Below are positions 30,501-38,854 of a stretch of DNA of 64,000 nucleotides, one piece after another. A program made the translations under genes and the position numbers. Each line of letters opens with the position of its first letter. The stretch's first letter is position 1. The notes under the pieces were generated by a model. The model saw only the letters and a program-made list of their open reading frames with translations, was not told the DNA's origin and ran no database searches. Origin of the DNA: Incurvaria masculella (lineage: Eukaryota > Arthropoda > Insecta > Lepidoptera > Incurvariidae); the NCBI GenBank assembly GCA_946894095.1, contig OX335641.1:10868501-10932500 (forward strand), in the 5' to 3' direction.

Positions 30501-32153
30501 TATTGTACCATGATTTTGTTCCTTAACCAACACGCAGATTCCAAGTTTTCAGGGCTCACATTCTTTTCTTTTTATGCGACCTGACATGGATGGCTAATAC
30601 CACACAACTACCGTTATGATATTATCCCAATACACCACATTCCCGAAGGAATTAGGTGCCACGCTAGGACCTTCTATTTATGAGCACGGCTACATTGAAC
30701 TGGATGGAAAACACGGAAAATTTTTCATTGCTGCTTCGACCATCTTTTCATCCAATGCGATGGTACCAACTCGAGCGTGCTTAAACCCTACCACCTAGGA
30801 GGTGAAGGGGACCTACAGTTTTACATGGATTCCGAACCATGGATTAGCTCGTATTCGTGACGAAATGCACTCATCGAACTATCGAACCGGCTCCCCACGT
30901 GTAGGTCGGCACTCACTTGATGTAGTAGGGCACGTTGGCCCGCGTGACGGCGCGCTCCCACGGCGGCTCCACGGAGCCCGCGAGGAAGCCCTGCGCCGCG
31001 CCTGCGCCGCCGTCGCGCGCCACGCCCGCCAGCTGCCGCGCGCGCTCCTCGCCGCCGGCGCACAGCGCGCCCACCCTGCCGCGTCAATACATTTGGATCA
31101 GACATCTTAATAAGTGTGGCGATTGAAAACGGCGCCGCTCGTGGACGAACTCGCACTGAGACTCCTCATCAATTGGCAGAAATGATAAGTTAAGGTGGCC
31201 TTCCCGCTCAACTCCCCATACAAACGTGGAAAGAAGATCATGCTTATATTTATAGTCATAGATCCAAAATTATACTCAAAATAGCTTTATTTGATCGAAC
31301 TAAATGTCTGATGACCATTGACATTGTAAAAAAGTGTTTGGTTTCCAAGTTATAAGGTCCGAAAGTCCGAATTTTTGGCGCATTTTATGCAACAACTTTG
31401 GAAGTGGATTACTCAACGTTAAAATAAAAACATCTTAAAAAGGTTAGTCATCAGACCTAGCTTGTTCCATGAAGATATATAATCAAATTGGTTTTTGTTT
31501 CATTGTTGACTACAGCGGTCGTGATTTACTTTTAGCTATAAGTAGTTATGTAATTAAAAATTTCGTAAATCTTACCAAATCAATCACTATGCACATTGTC
31601 TCCCTTATTGACTTATGTTGCATCCTACTCATCACGATGGCTATCATTGTCTTTGAAACATAGAAGGTGCAATAGCACGGTTTTGTACCGTGCCCGCGAA
31701 TGAATTAATCCTGTGGCCTAGGACCCCCAATATACAAGGTTTTCCATTAAAATTACTTATAGCCGCGAGAAAACCAGTCAGCCTCAGTTCGTTGGTTTTC
31801 GGCTTGTAATGACCCAATTCAGTAGGTCCTGTTTGCTACCTGCTCAGTAGAACTGATTGGTGATAGGGTTAAACCCTTCCACACAAATCCCACCTGGCAT
31901 TGAGGTCGTCGAGCTTGGCTCGCGCGTGGTCGGCGAGCGGGAGCTTGTCGCGCGCGAGCGCCTGAGCCTGCGCCGCGAGCTCGTCCGCGAGCCTCCGCAG
32001 CGGCGGCAGCTGCGCGCGCGCGCGCGTCACCGCGTCGAGCTGCGCGCGCGCGTCTCGCGCGTCGCCGGGTCCGCGCCACGACGCGCGCGCCGCCTCGGCC
32101 GCCTGCACGCGCCCGCCGAGCTCCTCGAGGCCGCCCGTGAACGCGCGCACCCG
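15484..32153 (-). CDS. Dys: Dystrophin, C-terminal 800 residues (16 exons, 5' part outside)
   Basis: Cytoskeletal linker of the dystrophin-glycoprotein complex at the plasma membrane. It connects actin to dystroglycan and binds syntrophin and dystrobrevin. Sixteen exons join with consistent phases: 31894-32153, 30917-31075, 30020-30156, 29647-29765, 29154-29323, 28329-28540, 26836-27040, 25840-25951, 24680-24800, 23768-23936, 23229-23369, 22147-22270, 20240-20368, 18565-18697, 17303-17404 and 15484-15593. In order they carry the last spectrin repeat (residues 1-120 of the fragment), WW (about 122-154), EF-hand-like region (about 155-400), ZZ zinc finger (about 405-455), conserved post-ZZ segment, and coiled coil (about 600-690). 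The motifs [16 protein letters not shown] and HQAKCNIC are near-invariant across animal dystrophins, so identity is secure. Utrophin is a vertebrate paralogue and not expected here. The actin-binding N-terminus and most spectrin repeats are outside the window. Introns carry SINEs and MITEs. Confidence 0.95.
16755..16850 (-). mobile_element. tRNA-derived SINE head in dystrophin intron
   Basis: On the minus strand the A-box TAGCTTAGTTGG is followed about 35 bases later by a B-box-like GTTCGCATCC, then AT-rich sequence ending in a short A run. The stem pairing of a real tRNA is not maintained, so it is read as a pol III promoter head of a SINE rather than a tRNA gene. Confidence 0.6.
17303..17404 (-). 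CDS. Dys: Dystrophin exon: tail with poly-Pro
   Basis: The donor CAG|GTGAGG is good. The acceptor CTCAAG at 17405 is inferred from phase. It encodes a GC-rich segment with [19 protein letters not shown]. It could be an alternatively used exon. The phase agrees with both neighbours. Confidence 0.65.
18565..18697 (-). CDS. Dys: Dystrophin exon: C-terminal tail
   Basis: The acceptor is GTTGCAG and the donor CGA|GTAAGT. A Thr/Ser/Ala-rich tail ([18 protein letters not shown]) has weak resemblance to the vertebrate tail. Support comes from splice sites and phase more than from conservation. Confidence 0.7.
19752..19850 (-). mobile_element. SINE body fragment
   Basis: Matches the internal body of the recurrent SINE family (TTACGAGCATGGCTACATTGA block). 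Head and tail are missing. It lies in a dystrophin intron. Confidence 0.65.
20240..20368 (-). CDS. Dys: Dystrophin exon: coiled coil 2
   Basis: The acceptor is TTCTCAG and the donor GAG|GTACGT. Forty-three codons encode [20 protein letters not shown] and [17 protein letters not shown], the strongly conserved second coiled-coil helix for dystrobrevin binding. Phase 0 at both ends. Confidence 0.95.
21269..21400. mobile_element. 132-bp MITE with 8-bp target-site duplication
   Basis: Perfect direct repeats ATTCAAGG at 21261-21268 and 21401-21408 flank inverted ends of about 22 bp (CTTAGATGAAAAAGGAATGG and its complement, one indel). The 8-bp duplication is typical of hAT-type elements. Non-coding, in the dystrophin intron 20369-22146. 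Confidence 0.85.
22147..22270 (-). CDS. Dys: Dystrophin exon: coiled coil 1
   Basis: The acceptor is CTCGCAG and the donor CAG|GTACAT, phase 0. It encodes [19 protein letters not shown], a heptad coiled coil that pairs with dystrobrevin in known homologues, followed by a Pro/Thr-rich linker. Confidence 0.9.
23229..23369 (-). CDS. Dys: Dystrophin exon: [13 protein letters not shown] region
   Basis: The acceptor is AATTGCAG and the donor CAG|GTGCGC. It encodes [17 protein letters not shown] and [14 protein letters not shown], matching the syntrophin-binding part and the start of the first coiled-coil helix. Phase 2 to 2. Confidence 0.9.
23768..23936 (-). CDS. Dys: Dystrophin exon: Gly/Ala linker and start of syntrophin-binding region
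   Basis: The acceptor is GTTGCAG and the donor CAG|GTCAGA. A proline-rich start and a Gly/Ala run precede [18 protein letters not shown], which aligns with the HSRIEHYASRLAEME helix of vertebrate dystrophin. Phase 1 to 2. Confidence 0.85.
24680..24800 (-). CDS. Dys: Dystrophin exon: conserved post-ZZ segment
   Basis: The acceptor is TTTGCAG and the donor AAG|GTAAGC, phase 1. It encodes [18 protein letters not shown] and [15 protein letters not shown], essentially the vertebrate sequence. This anchors the reading frame for the less conserved exons that follow. Confidence 0.95.
25446..25668 (-). mobile_element. SINE copy, head missing
   Basis: Contains the SINE body blocks in minus orientation: GGACATGGATGA at the tail side, then GAGCATGGCTACATTGAACT and CGGGCTTAACCCTACCA. 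No promoter head is visible. It lies in dystrophin intron 24801-25839. Confidence 0.7.
25840..25951 (-). CDS. Dys: Dystrophin exon: ZZ zinc finger core
   Basis: The acceptor is ATTACAG and the donor GCG|GTAAGT, phase 0. It encodes [19 protein letters not shown] and then [13 protein letters not shown], supplying the remaining Cys and His zinc ligands. ZZ stabilises dystroglycan binding in characterised dystrophins. Confidence 0.95.
26441..26821. mobile_element. Foldback MITE flanked by TTAA beside a splice donor
   Basis: Two arms of about 150 bp (roughly 26449-26610 and 26660-26813) are inverted copies, recognisable by ACAAACGTAGT and ATATCTRTGTCTGC blocks. TTAA occurs at 26441-26444 and 26818-26821. 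The right end is 14 bp from the dystrophin donor at 26835. A partial relative is at 28603-28720. TTAA suggests piggyBac-type mobilisation, which is an inference. Confidence 0.75.
26836..27040 (-). CDS. Dys: Dystrophin exon: end of EF region and ZZ start
   Basis: The acceptor is GATTGCAG and the donor CAG|GTACC. It encodes [20 protein letters not shown] and [19 protein letters not shown], giving the first two ZZ zinc ligands (about residues 409 and 412 of the fragment). A foldback repeat begins only 14 bp inside the following intron. Confidence 0.95.
27331..28374. repeat. 116-bp minisatellite, nine units, copied from exon and donor
   Basis: Unit starts at 27331, 27447, 27563, 27679, 27795, 27911, 28027, 28143 and 28259 are exactly 116 bp apart. 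From 27679 on, units alternate between two variants (GGTGCCGCTG with CTTCTTCCG, and GGCGCCACTG with CTTCTCCCG), so a 232-bp higher-order unit was amplified. On the minus strand each unit holds the last roughly 45 nt of the dystrophin exon 28329-28540, its donor (GTGAGT in the real one, GTGGGT in copies) and about 65 bp of intron. Confidence 0.95.
28329..28540 (-). CDS. Dys: Dystrophin exon: EF2; source of the minisatellite
   Basis: The acceptor is CCTGCAG and the donor CCG|GTGAGT, phase 1. It encodes YLFRLIADP, the [20 protein letters not shown] motif and SCFERA. The last roughly 45 nt of the exon and its donor are the template of the 116-bp tandem array filling the following intron. Reading through the donor stays open for 40 or more codons before a stop in the array. 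Confidence 0.95.
28603..28720. mobile_element. Partial copy of the TTAA foldback element
   Basis: Shares GGCCCGT, AGCATCAGAAAATT and TTACTTGATATT blocks with 26449-26560. Only one arm is present. It lies about 60 bp upstream (minus strand) of a dystrophin acceptor. Confidence 0.55.
28721..28996 (+). repeat. Interspersed repeat, CCGGCAAAGTGCGAGTCGG family
   Basis: Starts with an A run and a GTGCGAGTCGGACT motif, then GGGTTCCGTACC, a GGACGGACGGACG tract and TTAGTAATAGGGT. The same order is seen at 61765-62012, with fragments at 38098-38216 (minus) and 63183-63245. It is a common moth repeat by pattern. Class not determined and no ORF present. Confidence 0.65.
29154..29323 (-). CDS. Dys: Dystrophin exon: EF-hand region
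   Basis: The acceptor is GTTGTAG and the donor CAG|GTAAAT. It encodes [21 protein letters not shown] followed by a [10 protein letters not shown] block and GHLEEKYR, one of the best conserved parts of the protein. Start phase 0, end phase 2. Confidence 0.95.
29647..29765 (-). CDS. Dys: Dystrophin exon: EF-hand region, GC donor
   Basis: The acceptor is TTTTCAG. It encodes [17 protein letters not shown] and [13 protein letters not shown]. The exon must end in phase 0 at GAG|GCAAGT, a GC-AG intron. A GT donor four bases further on would break the frame, whereas the GC donor gives a gap-free match with vertebrate dystrophin across the junction. Confidence 0.9.
30020..30156 (-). CDS. Dys: Dystrophin exon: second half of WW and EF1 start
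   Basis: Starts in the WW domain ([13 protein letters not shown], second Trp). It continues into [26 protein letters not shown], the nearly invariant first helix of the EF-hand-like region that packs on WW to bind dystroglycan. The donor is GCA|GTGAGT, phase 1. Confidence 0.95.
30562..30880 (-). mobile_element. SINE copy, promoter head truncated
   Basis: The body is nearly complete in minus orientation (CTGACATGGATGGCTAATACC, GAGCACGGCTACATTGAACT, CCCTACCACCTAGGAGG, CCGAACCATGGATTAGCTCG). The promoter head is missing. It lies in dystrophin intron 30157-30916. Confidence 0.75.
30917..31075 (-). CDS. Dys: Dystrophin exon: spectrin end and first half of WW
   Basis: The acceptor is GCGGCAG and the donor is A|GTGAGT, with phase 2 at both ends. 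It ends in [16 protein letters not shown], containing the first WW tryptophan and the Tyr-Tyr core. The preceding 35 residues are Gly/Ala-rich and poorly conserved. The conserved Trp expected just after LNAR is not seen. Confidence 0.85.
31190..31718. mobile_element. TTAA-flanked MITE, copy 1
   Basis: Starts TTAAGGTGGCC and runs through TTGATCGAACTAAATGTCTGATGACC to TTTTGTACCGTGCCCGCGAATGA, colinear with 34275-34824. The right terminus is degraded. It lies in dystrophin intron 31076-31893. Confidence 0.75.
31894..32153 (-). CDS. Dys: Dystrophin exon: last spectrin repeat
   Basis: The acceptor is CCGCAG and the donor is CAG|GTGGG, with end phase 2. It encodes a helical, Ala/Arg-rich stretch with SWRGPGD and LDDLNAR, aligning with the final spectrin repeat before the WW domain. 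The codons are strongly GC-biased, so antisense frames look open. No upstream exon was found in the window. Confidence 0.85.
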
Positions 32154-33580
32154 CTGCGGACGACAAATGGCGTCGCTCATCATTCAGAACAAGTTTTTAT
32201 TGAAATTACATACAGGGAGTATCTTGATAAACTTGACCCTTTAGTAATATTTAACGATTATTTTAAACTCAATTTCTATTAGGGTTGTTGCGCGAGTGCG
32301 CGAGGCCCATGCAAGAGCGAGGCCCCGGGCGGTTGCCCTGCTCGCCACCCCTAAGGGCCGCACTGTATACCAGCCACGTAAAATCGGCATATTTCACCAA
32401 GTCGCCAAAGAACCGTTACACGAGCCTCGGTTCCGAAATACTTCTTCCTCTGCAGTGTCCGTCTATGCATACTTCCTGGAGCCAGTGCAAATGTCATGCT
32501 CAACGCTGTGTCGCGCAACTTCTAAGTAAGTGGACACCGAGAGCCGCGCGCTTCCCTCGGCCGCCACGAGTTGCCGGGTCACCTTGATTTAGCTTGTCCG
32601 GTTACAGTGACACAAACACATTTGTATCCCTGTAGTGCAGGTATTGTTATAAGTTTGAATTATTTTATGGAGCAAAGAAAATTGTAGATGACTACACATT
32701 CTTGTTATTTAGCCAATGCGAATGGTTTGGTTGCGTTAAGTTCCTGATCTTTATGGAATAAGAACATGAAAAAAAAACCTGTATAATTCCAACCAACGTT
32801 CTACCAAAATCAGTCAGAAAAATGTTACAGAAATTGATATTTTATGCATGGATTTTTTTTTAAGTCAGGTCTCAAATATATTATTTTTCAAGTTTGCGGC
32901 TTATATTGATATTGACTAATATTTATTTTAATACCATTTAAAAGATCTTAACATTATCTACCCATTTAGAGAAGAACATGTTTAACTTTTTCCATTTTTT
33001 TTAACGAAACAATAAAAAAACCGGTTTCTCGCGTTATGCGGGTTGGTCACATTTAGAAAGAATTTTTGCGAGCTGCTCTAACTAGGCAATGTCGGGCTCT
33101 GGCTATCTCGTTTTAAACACAAAAATTGGTCCAAAATGTTTAGGTATGAGGATGCTCTTAAGTCGAGCCAAGACAGTAAAGTAGATTAGCGCAGCATGGC
33201 AATGTCTTCAACCGTATGCACCAGTACATGAAAAAGGCACTAAGGCATCTTAACTCAGTAAAAAGCATGATCATGTTTAGTGTACACAATGTCGGTTAAA
33301 ATTTGTATATTCGTGAATCTAGTTAGTCTTCCGATGCCGCAATATCTTTACTACGCACAAGCAGCCAGCGTCTTCTTAATTACAACATAAAATTAGGAAT
33401 TTTAAATTTCCTAATTTAAAAGGACTAATTAATTAATTAATTAAAGGATTTTTTTATTTCTAGTGTATTCTGTGTAACTTGTTTTTTTAGCTGTAAGTTT
33501 TCCTTTTAATAAATAAATAAACTTATTACTTCAGTATACTTAATGATATCACATATCACAGATTAAGTAAGTATGATAAT
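32154..33580. other. No dystrophin exon seen; GC-rich tract 32290-32590
   Basis: Upstream on the minus strand of the last recognised exon. A GC-rich tract with open frames on the plus strand occupies about 32290-32590 but matches nothing I know. The rest is AT-rich without features, with an ATTA run near 33425. Confidence 0.5.
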
Positions 33581-33589
33581 ATTACATAT

Positions 33590-33623
33590 TGTGGTGATGT
33601 GATAATAATATCACATCACCACA
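33590..33623. other. Perfect 15-bp palindrome with 4-nt loop
   Basis: TGTGGTGATGTGATA at 33590-33604 is followed by four bases and then its exact reverse complement at 33609-33623. No T run follows, so it does not look like a terminator. It may be the remains of a small foldback element. Confidence 0.85.
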
Positions 33624-33967
33624 GGAAAATAAGCTCCCGAGAAAATATTTGGTACTGAGGTTCGCAGCGGATAAGCACCTACATACCTTTGAAAATAAAT
33701 TGTATCGGTTACAATAAGGATCGACTATCGATGTTGGCACTTCAAATTCGACAACCGTTAACCGTTTACGTCTTCCCCTCAACATTTCAATTCAGATCTA
33801 TCAATCCAAACAAATCTCTCCTAAGACGCATACAATCAGGGGCGACTTAACTCCCTCCACACGTTCCCTCCCCTCCCCTTCGTCATCCATCAACCCTCCG
33901 GGGAATGGAAAAATCGAGCGCACTCCGGAATGACAGCCCACTATCCCGCGATTTGTCTCCTCCGGGC

Positions 33968-34015
33968 AAGATGGCGAGCGCCAAGATGGCGGAATTCTAA
34001 ACAAAATGGCACCGC
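33968..34015. promoter_or_regulatory. Cluster of three YY1/Pho-like motifs
   Basis: CAAGATGGCG, CAAGATGGCG and AAAATGGCA occur within about 48 bp, in a GC-rich patch of otherwise AT-rich intronic DNA. The GCCAT core (reverse complement of ATGGC) is the known binding core of YY1 and Pleiohomeotic. On the minus strand this lies about 1.8 kb upstream of the first recognised dystrophin exon, so it may be an internal promoter. That role is inference only. Confidence 0.35.
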
Positions 34016-34274
34016 CACTCAAACGTCAACGCGAATGAGTGATCGTGCGACGCGTTCGGAATGACTGCGATGTCGTCCAATTTTCTTTCGCGCGTATGAG
34101 CTGTGTGCCCGCGGGACTGCCATATGGGGGGCTTTTTATGAAAAAAGGTGTAAAGAAAAATACAATTGAAGTCAGTGTCCAGTTTTCTGGAATTAAGTAA
34201 GAAAACATGAGCATCGATCATATTTTTTTTTGAAATTAAAGGAAATATTGACAACAACATTGAAGTAAACAACA

Positions 34275-34824
34275 TTAAGGTGGCCCAACCCGCTCATTTC
34301 CCCATACAAAAGGGGAAAGAAGATCACGCCTATATTTCTTGTCAGAGATCCAAAATTTTGCTCAATATAGCTTTATTTGATTGAACTAGATGTCTGATGA
34401 CCATTGGCATTGCAAATTTGTGTTTGGTTTCCAAGTTATAACGTCCGAAAGTTCGGATTTTTCGCGCGTTTTATACAATTACTTTGGAGGTAGATTACGC
34501 AATGATAAAGTAAGAACATCTTAGAAAGATTTGTCATCAGACATAGCTTGTTTAATCAAGATTTATAATCTATTTGGTTTTTGTTAGATTTTTGACTACA
34601 GCGGTCGTGGTTTACTTTTAGCTATAAGTCGTTTTGAAATTAAAATTTTCGTAAATCTTACCAAATCATACACTATGCACATTGTCTTTTTTGTGGACAG
34701 GTTGCATCTTCCTCATAACGGAGCCTGTCTTATTCTTAGAAACAGAGAAGGTCCCAGAGCGCAACAGCAGGGTTTTGTACCGTGCCCGCAAATGAGTTGA
34801 GGCCGCCGGGTTGGGCAACCTTAA
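34275..34824. mobile_element. TTAA-flanked MITE, copy 2 (complete)
   Basis: TTAA at 34275-34278 and 34821-34824 surround about 542 bp whose ends are inverted (GGTGGCCCAACCCG and GGTTGCCCAACCCG). No transposase is encoded. TTAA duplication and terminal repeats suggest a piggyBac-type non-autonomous family. Other copies are at 31190 and 53715. Confidence 0.85.
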
Positions 34825-36287
34825 GGCAAAATGTTGTACATTTTTGATATTTAGACACCGTTTTGAATTTTTGGGCTGGACTTATTTAGATGATGAAATG
34901 GAATTATAAACTACAATTCATGTCGCTATTTCTTAATGAATAAATTAATGCAAATAGCCTTAACATGATACAATCCCTACACACTGGTCGTAAAATCAAT
35001 GAAAACATAGTTACGAGTAAAATGACTGGAATGGAAGACCCGTAATCTTAAAGCCGCCACTTTAGCATCCAGTTTTTGCATGCCCACGCCACGCGCGACC
35101 AGTCTGGCCGTAGCGGACCGCAGAATGTGGTGTGCTCATCGAATCTAAAGGTCTTTTACCCTGGTTTTTTATGCAGGGCAGCAGTGTCATAGTACTACAC
35201 TGTTTTTTTTTGTAATGCTGCCAAACATTATATATTGCCAAGCAAATCTATGATTGCAAATTGTGTTTCTTTTTCCATGTATGTAGCTAAAACCAATTTA
35301 AGCATGTTGTGTTTGCCTATTGGGCTGATTCACGTAACCAAATAGTTACATATGTTATTACAAGTGTATTGTGTAAAGTCTGTTGGCAATCCTGAAATAT
35401 AAAATATAAAAATATAATATATGTATTGGAGATCAACATTGTCCTAAAATTATGTGTAAGTACTTAACGAATGAACATTTACATAAATATATATGCCTCC
35501 TGCATAGTTTATCAGTTTTTTTGTGTGAGGATTAAAAATATGTTTGGGAATGGAAAGGCAGACAAAATAGTCTTATATAATAGCCCAAAAACATAACGAA
35601 CGTTGTTCGTCCAACAGTAGACACGTACATCTACGCTACAATCAAGGTAGTATGGATATTCTGAGCATGTACCATAAGGTCCCAAAAATAAAATAGACAC
35701 GTACTATACTGACGACGTTAGTGCTGAAACAAAACAACAATAAAGCAGGGCAATGACCTCTGCAGCCCATAACCACACAACAACGTCTCAATTGGCCAGG
35801 ATCGATCGTCGGCACGAACTAATTAGATAATAACCTCGTGTGCCCTATTAGGTAGTTAGGAGGTTTTTACGTTTCCACAGAACCATAGGAACGCTTACAT
35901 TATGTCTGCAATGTCGGTCCGTTTGTCTGTCAGAGTCACATATCAGAGTCAACACTCTCTGGCACTTACCTATCCATACTACTCGTGGAGCCAAGATTAG
36001 TATAATGCGCCAACTTATATGAGCGTACAAAAAAAGCTATTGAGACAAGGGCATAGAATACATGCGCGAGCTTTAAAAGCATATTTTTAGAAGCACATGT
36101 ATCTTTTGTTATAACTGTATAGGGGCCTATTTCCCAAATTACAAAACTTATAGTTCTGGAGAGCCTATATAACATACATTTCGGTAGCGAAATCCTCTAG
36201 TTATTCTAAGACAAAAAAGTAATTTTTTTTTTAAAGTGTTTAGTTACCGAGACTTTAATTTTTGTCTAGTGTAATTTCACGCGATGT
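34825..36287. other. No gene seen
   Basis: AT-rich intronic or intergenic DNA with no supported frame. I recognise no complete repeat here. Confidence 0.5.
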
Positions 36288-36350
36288 TGTAACCGTACAT
36301 GAGGAAGGTCTTGGCATGAGGTACCACGTGGCATGTCAGGCTAATATACA

Positions 36351-37254
36351 CTATTATCAATAAGTTTCGGGAATTTGTAGTTTGAATTTAAAACGCTTTA
36401 CCGATTAGATTTTTTTCTCAGGTTGGTACACCTTTCCCTGACACTCCTGCCAAATGTCAAATCTTAAATGTCATTAGTAATTGTTTGGCGTCTGTTTATA
36501 TCAATCAAGTTTTTGAAATTCGTCGCATTTCAAAATGGAAAAAAATATTGAACAAAGAATTTGTTTGAAGTTTTGTGTTTCCAACGAAATCTCTTGCTTG
36601 AAATGCTACAAAAAGCCTACGGGGACTCTGCTCTCTCAAAAACAAGAGTATACGAGTGGTATTCGTCGTTCAAAAATGGTCTCAAAGAAATTGACGATGC
36701 ACCTCGTCATGGACGCCCTTCAATATCAACTACCGATGATAACGTCGAAAAAGTTCAAGAAATCGTACTCGAAAATCGTCAAACAGTCAATAAGGAGTAC
36801 TACCTGGCCGTAATTAATCGTTTGAGAGATGCTGTGCGTAGAAAACGACCGGAATTGTGGAAAAACAACTCATGGATCTTGCACCATGACAATGCCCCGT
36901 CTCACAAAGCGCGCATCGTGGCCGATTATTTGACCAAACATACTGTAAATACAATCCAACAGGCACCGTATTCTCCGGATATGGCACCATGTGACTTTTT
37001 CCTGTTCTCAAAACTTTAATTAGCCCATCGTGGAAAGAGATTTTCGAGCACAGATGAAATAAAAGAAAATGCGACGAAGGCATTGAAAGCCATTCCTTCA
37101 CCGGACTATCAAAAGTGTATGGAAGAATGGGTTAAGCGTTGGCGTATGTGCATCGCTTCAGACGGTTGTTATTTTGAAGGTGATAAAATAAATGTATCCG
37201 AAAATTAACACATTTTTTTTAAATTTATTAATTCCCGGAACTTTTTGATCATAG
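36351..37254 (+). mobile_element. Mariner with large internal deletion
   Basis: Inverted ends of about 25 bp (CTATTATCAATAAGTTTCGGG and the complement of CTATGATCAAAAAGTTCCGGG) bound a 904-bp element. A full mariner is about 1.3 kb. A TA at 37255-37256 follows the right end. The left TA is not perfect. Confidence 0.8.
36536..37205 (+). pseudogene. Defective mariner transposase
   Basis: Starts at ATG 36535-36537. The frame then shifts near 36575-36600 into the frame of the 152-codon ORF. The N-terminal helix-turn-helix part runs to NVEKVQEIVLENRQ, where the sequence jumps directly to TVNKEYYLAVINRLRDAVRR. The stretch holding the first catalytic Asp is deleted. The second and third Asp (HHDNAPSH and PYSPDMAPCD, DD34D spacing) remain. 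A TAA at 37017-37019 interrupts the same frame that continues to a natural end near 37205. It cannot be active. Confidence 0.85.
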
Positions 37255-37478
37255 TATGTAATGACAGTAGGTGTGATTTTAGCCATATATGTCCAGTTAC
37301 TTACAACGTTCCCACGTTTCTTTTTACATTAAATTAATGAATTACTTCCCCTACGTGTATGTAGGTAGTTTTTAAGAAGGCCACAGAATCTTCAAAAATA
37401 AGAAATACAGTTTTTTTAGGAAAAACATTCTGAAGTTATTTTGTGATCGTCATTACATGTGGCGTGGCGGTGTTCATA

Positions 37479-37590
37479 AAGTGAAGGTCCTGGCGTGGCA
37501 CCTAATCCTTCTGGAATGCGGTATGATGGGCTATTATCATGACAGTAGACGAGATATTAGCCAACCATGTCTGGTTACATAAATAAAAAC
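37479..37590 (+). mobile_element. SINE tail fragment
   Basis: Matches the 3' half of the 331-703 SINE: GAAGGTCCTGGCGTGGCACC, then ATTAGCCAACCATGTCTGG and an A-rich end. Confidence 0.65.
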
Positions 37591-38097
37591 TCCGTAATAA
37601 AAAAAATATTTCCGTAGCCTATCCCGAAAAAACCTTGCATAATACAATTGTTTTGTGAAATAGCAAAGTCTCTCGGGTAAAGTTACGGCATAGTATTTTA
37701 GGATTATGACTATTTTGCTATACAGCGTGTCCGGTAAATTAATGGATAAACTTGAAAAAGACAATAGCTGAACTTTTCTGTTTTAGAATGAATTATTGCT
37801 ATGAATTATAAAAAGGACAAAACTTTACCATGTATGTAACAAATTCGCTATATTGGCGCATTTGGGCTTTTTTTTCTAACGGCCATAAGTTCAGTTATGA
37901 GCCATTTCAAGATTTTCAAATAATGCCATGACAAATGGTGGCCTTCATGCGATCTCTTTGTTGGCCTTCTAAGTTGAATTCAGTTATTTCGGCTCGGTTG
38001 AAGATATGTCAACTAGGTTACACTTTGATTAAACACGCAACGTTTTGTGGTACGTATGGAATCAGAACTGTTTACAAAAAAACTGTCGTCATTACAA

Positions 38098-38216
38098 ATT
38101 TTTTTAGGGTTCCGTACCCAAAGGGTGAAAACGGATTTTTTTGTGTTAAATCTTGTACGATGGTACGGAACTCTTCGTGTGCTCGCTAGTACTCGCATTT
38201 AGCCGGTTTTTTACGT
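38098..38216 (-). repeat. Fragment of the GTGCGAGTCGG repeat, reversed
   Basis: AGGGTTCCGTACCCAAAGGG and a GCTAGTACTCGCA end correspond, on the minus strand, to the 28721 family. Internal sequence is deleted. Confidence 0.5.
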
Positions 38217-38295
38217 TAACGTCCCGTTCAGCAACCGGGCCTTAGTCTCGATAGTTATGCCATAGATAAAAAGGGAGGAGATATGGCATTCAGCT

Positions 38296-38480
38296 GACTC
38301 AGCGCGCCTACTACGGAACCTGCTGTCTCCAATTTTCAAAAACTACTAATCAAACTTAAACGTACATGTTACATGCAAACATAGTCGCAGACGTATTGGA
38401 GGGTTTGTGTGGGTGGGGACTGACTTGACGAACGCAATTTTAGAGCAGATTCGCGCGCGCGGATTCCCATACAATTATAT
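38296..38480. repeat. Unclassified repeat shared with 62405-62590
   Basis: Both sites share AGCGCGCCTACTA, CCTGCTGTCTCCAATTTT-like sequence and CCCATACAATTATAT-like ends about 180 bp apart. No class was recognised. A 129-codon plus-strand frame starting here looks like chance coding in a GC-rich tract to about 38790. Confidence 0.4.
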
Positions 38481-38854
38481 GGTCGTTTTGACCGCATGTC
38501 ACTTCTCCTTCCATCCTCTTCAGTGGTTTACGGCAAGGACGCCTGACGAGGGCTATGACCAGATGGTCTCAGTGACGGCAAGTAACCAGCTCATTCCATG
38601 CTCAGAGATGCTCACTCGAGGCAGACAGGCCCCGCGCATGCGCATCAAGGTGCCGGAGCTCGAGAAGGTTCGGCCGCGCGCGCCGGCCGCGCACCCACGC
38701 GGAACCAACACGAAGCTACAAGCGCCTGGAGGTGGTTTGTGCACGAAAATAGACCTACTTGTACTAAAAAGGAGGACGGCCACAAAAATATATTGAACCG
38801 GAATTATCGGAAAGGTTATTTTATGTGTAACAACTTCTTTTATGGCCAGAATTC

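Larger units (their letters stand above)
36288..37305 (+). mobile_element. SINE body split by a mariner
   Basis: SINE body pieces at about 36288-36346 (GGAAGGTCTTGGCATG, GGCTAATA) and 37257-37305 (AATGACAG, TTAGCCATATATGTCC) are the two halves of one copy. The mariner lies precisely between GGCTAATA and the ATGACAG block that are adjacent in other copies. Confidence 0.75.

Noticed and set aside
30616..30798. Small protein encoded in the SINE body (similar frames at 489, 59798 and 59933)
   Set aside because: The frames are not conserved between copies, are broken in several of them, and overlap non-coding SINE sequence.
31775..31880. Another SINE copy beginning CAGTCAGCCTCAGTT
   Set aside because: Only short words match the 331-703 SINE (CAGCCTCAGT, TAGGGTTAA). 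The similarity is too patchy to call.
32285..32587. A further dystrophin exon or separate gene in the GC-rich tract
   Set aside because: No spectrin-like reading on the minus strand and no phase-compatible splice sites. The plus-strand frames have no known motif.
38407..38796. A 129-codon plus-strand gene
   Set aside because: It begins in a repeat shared with 62405-62590, crosses a CG-rich low-complexity stretch and has no recognisable domain.
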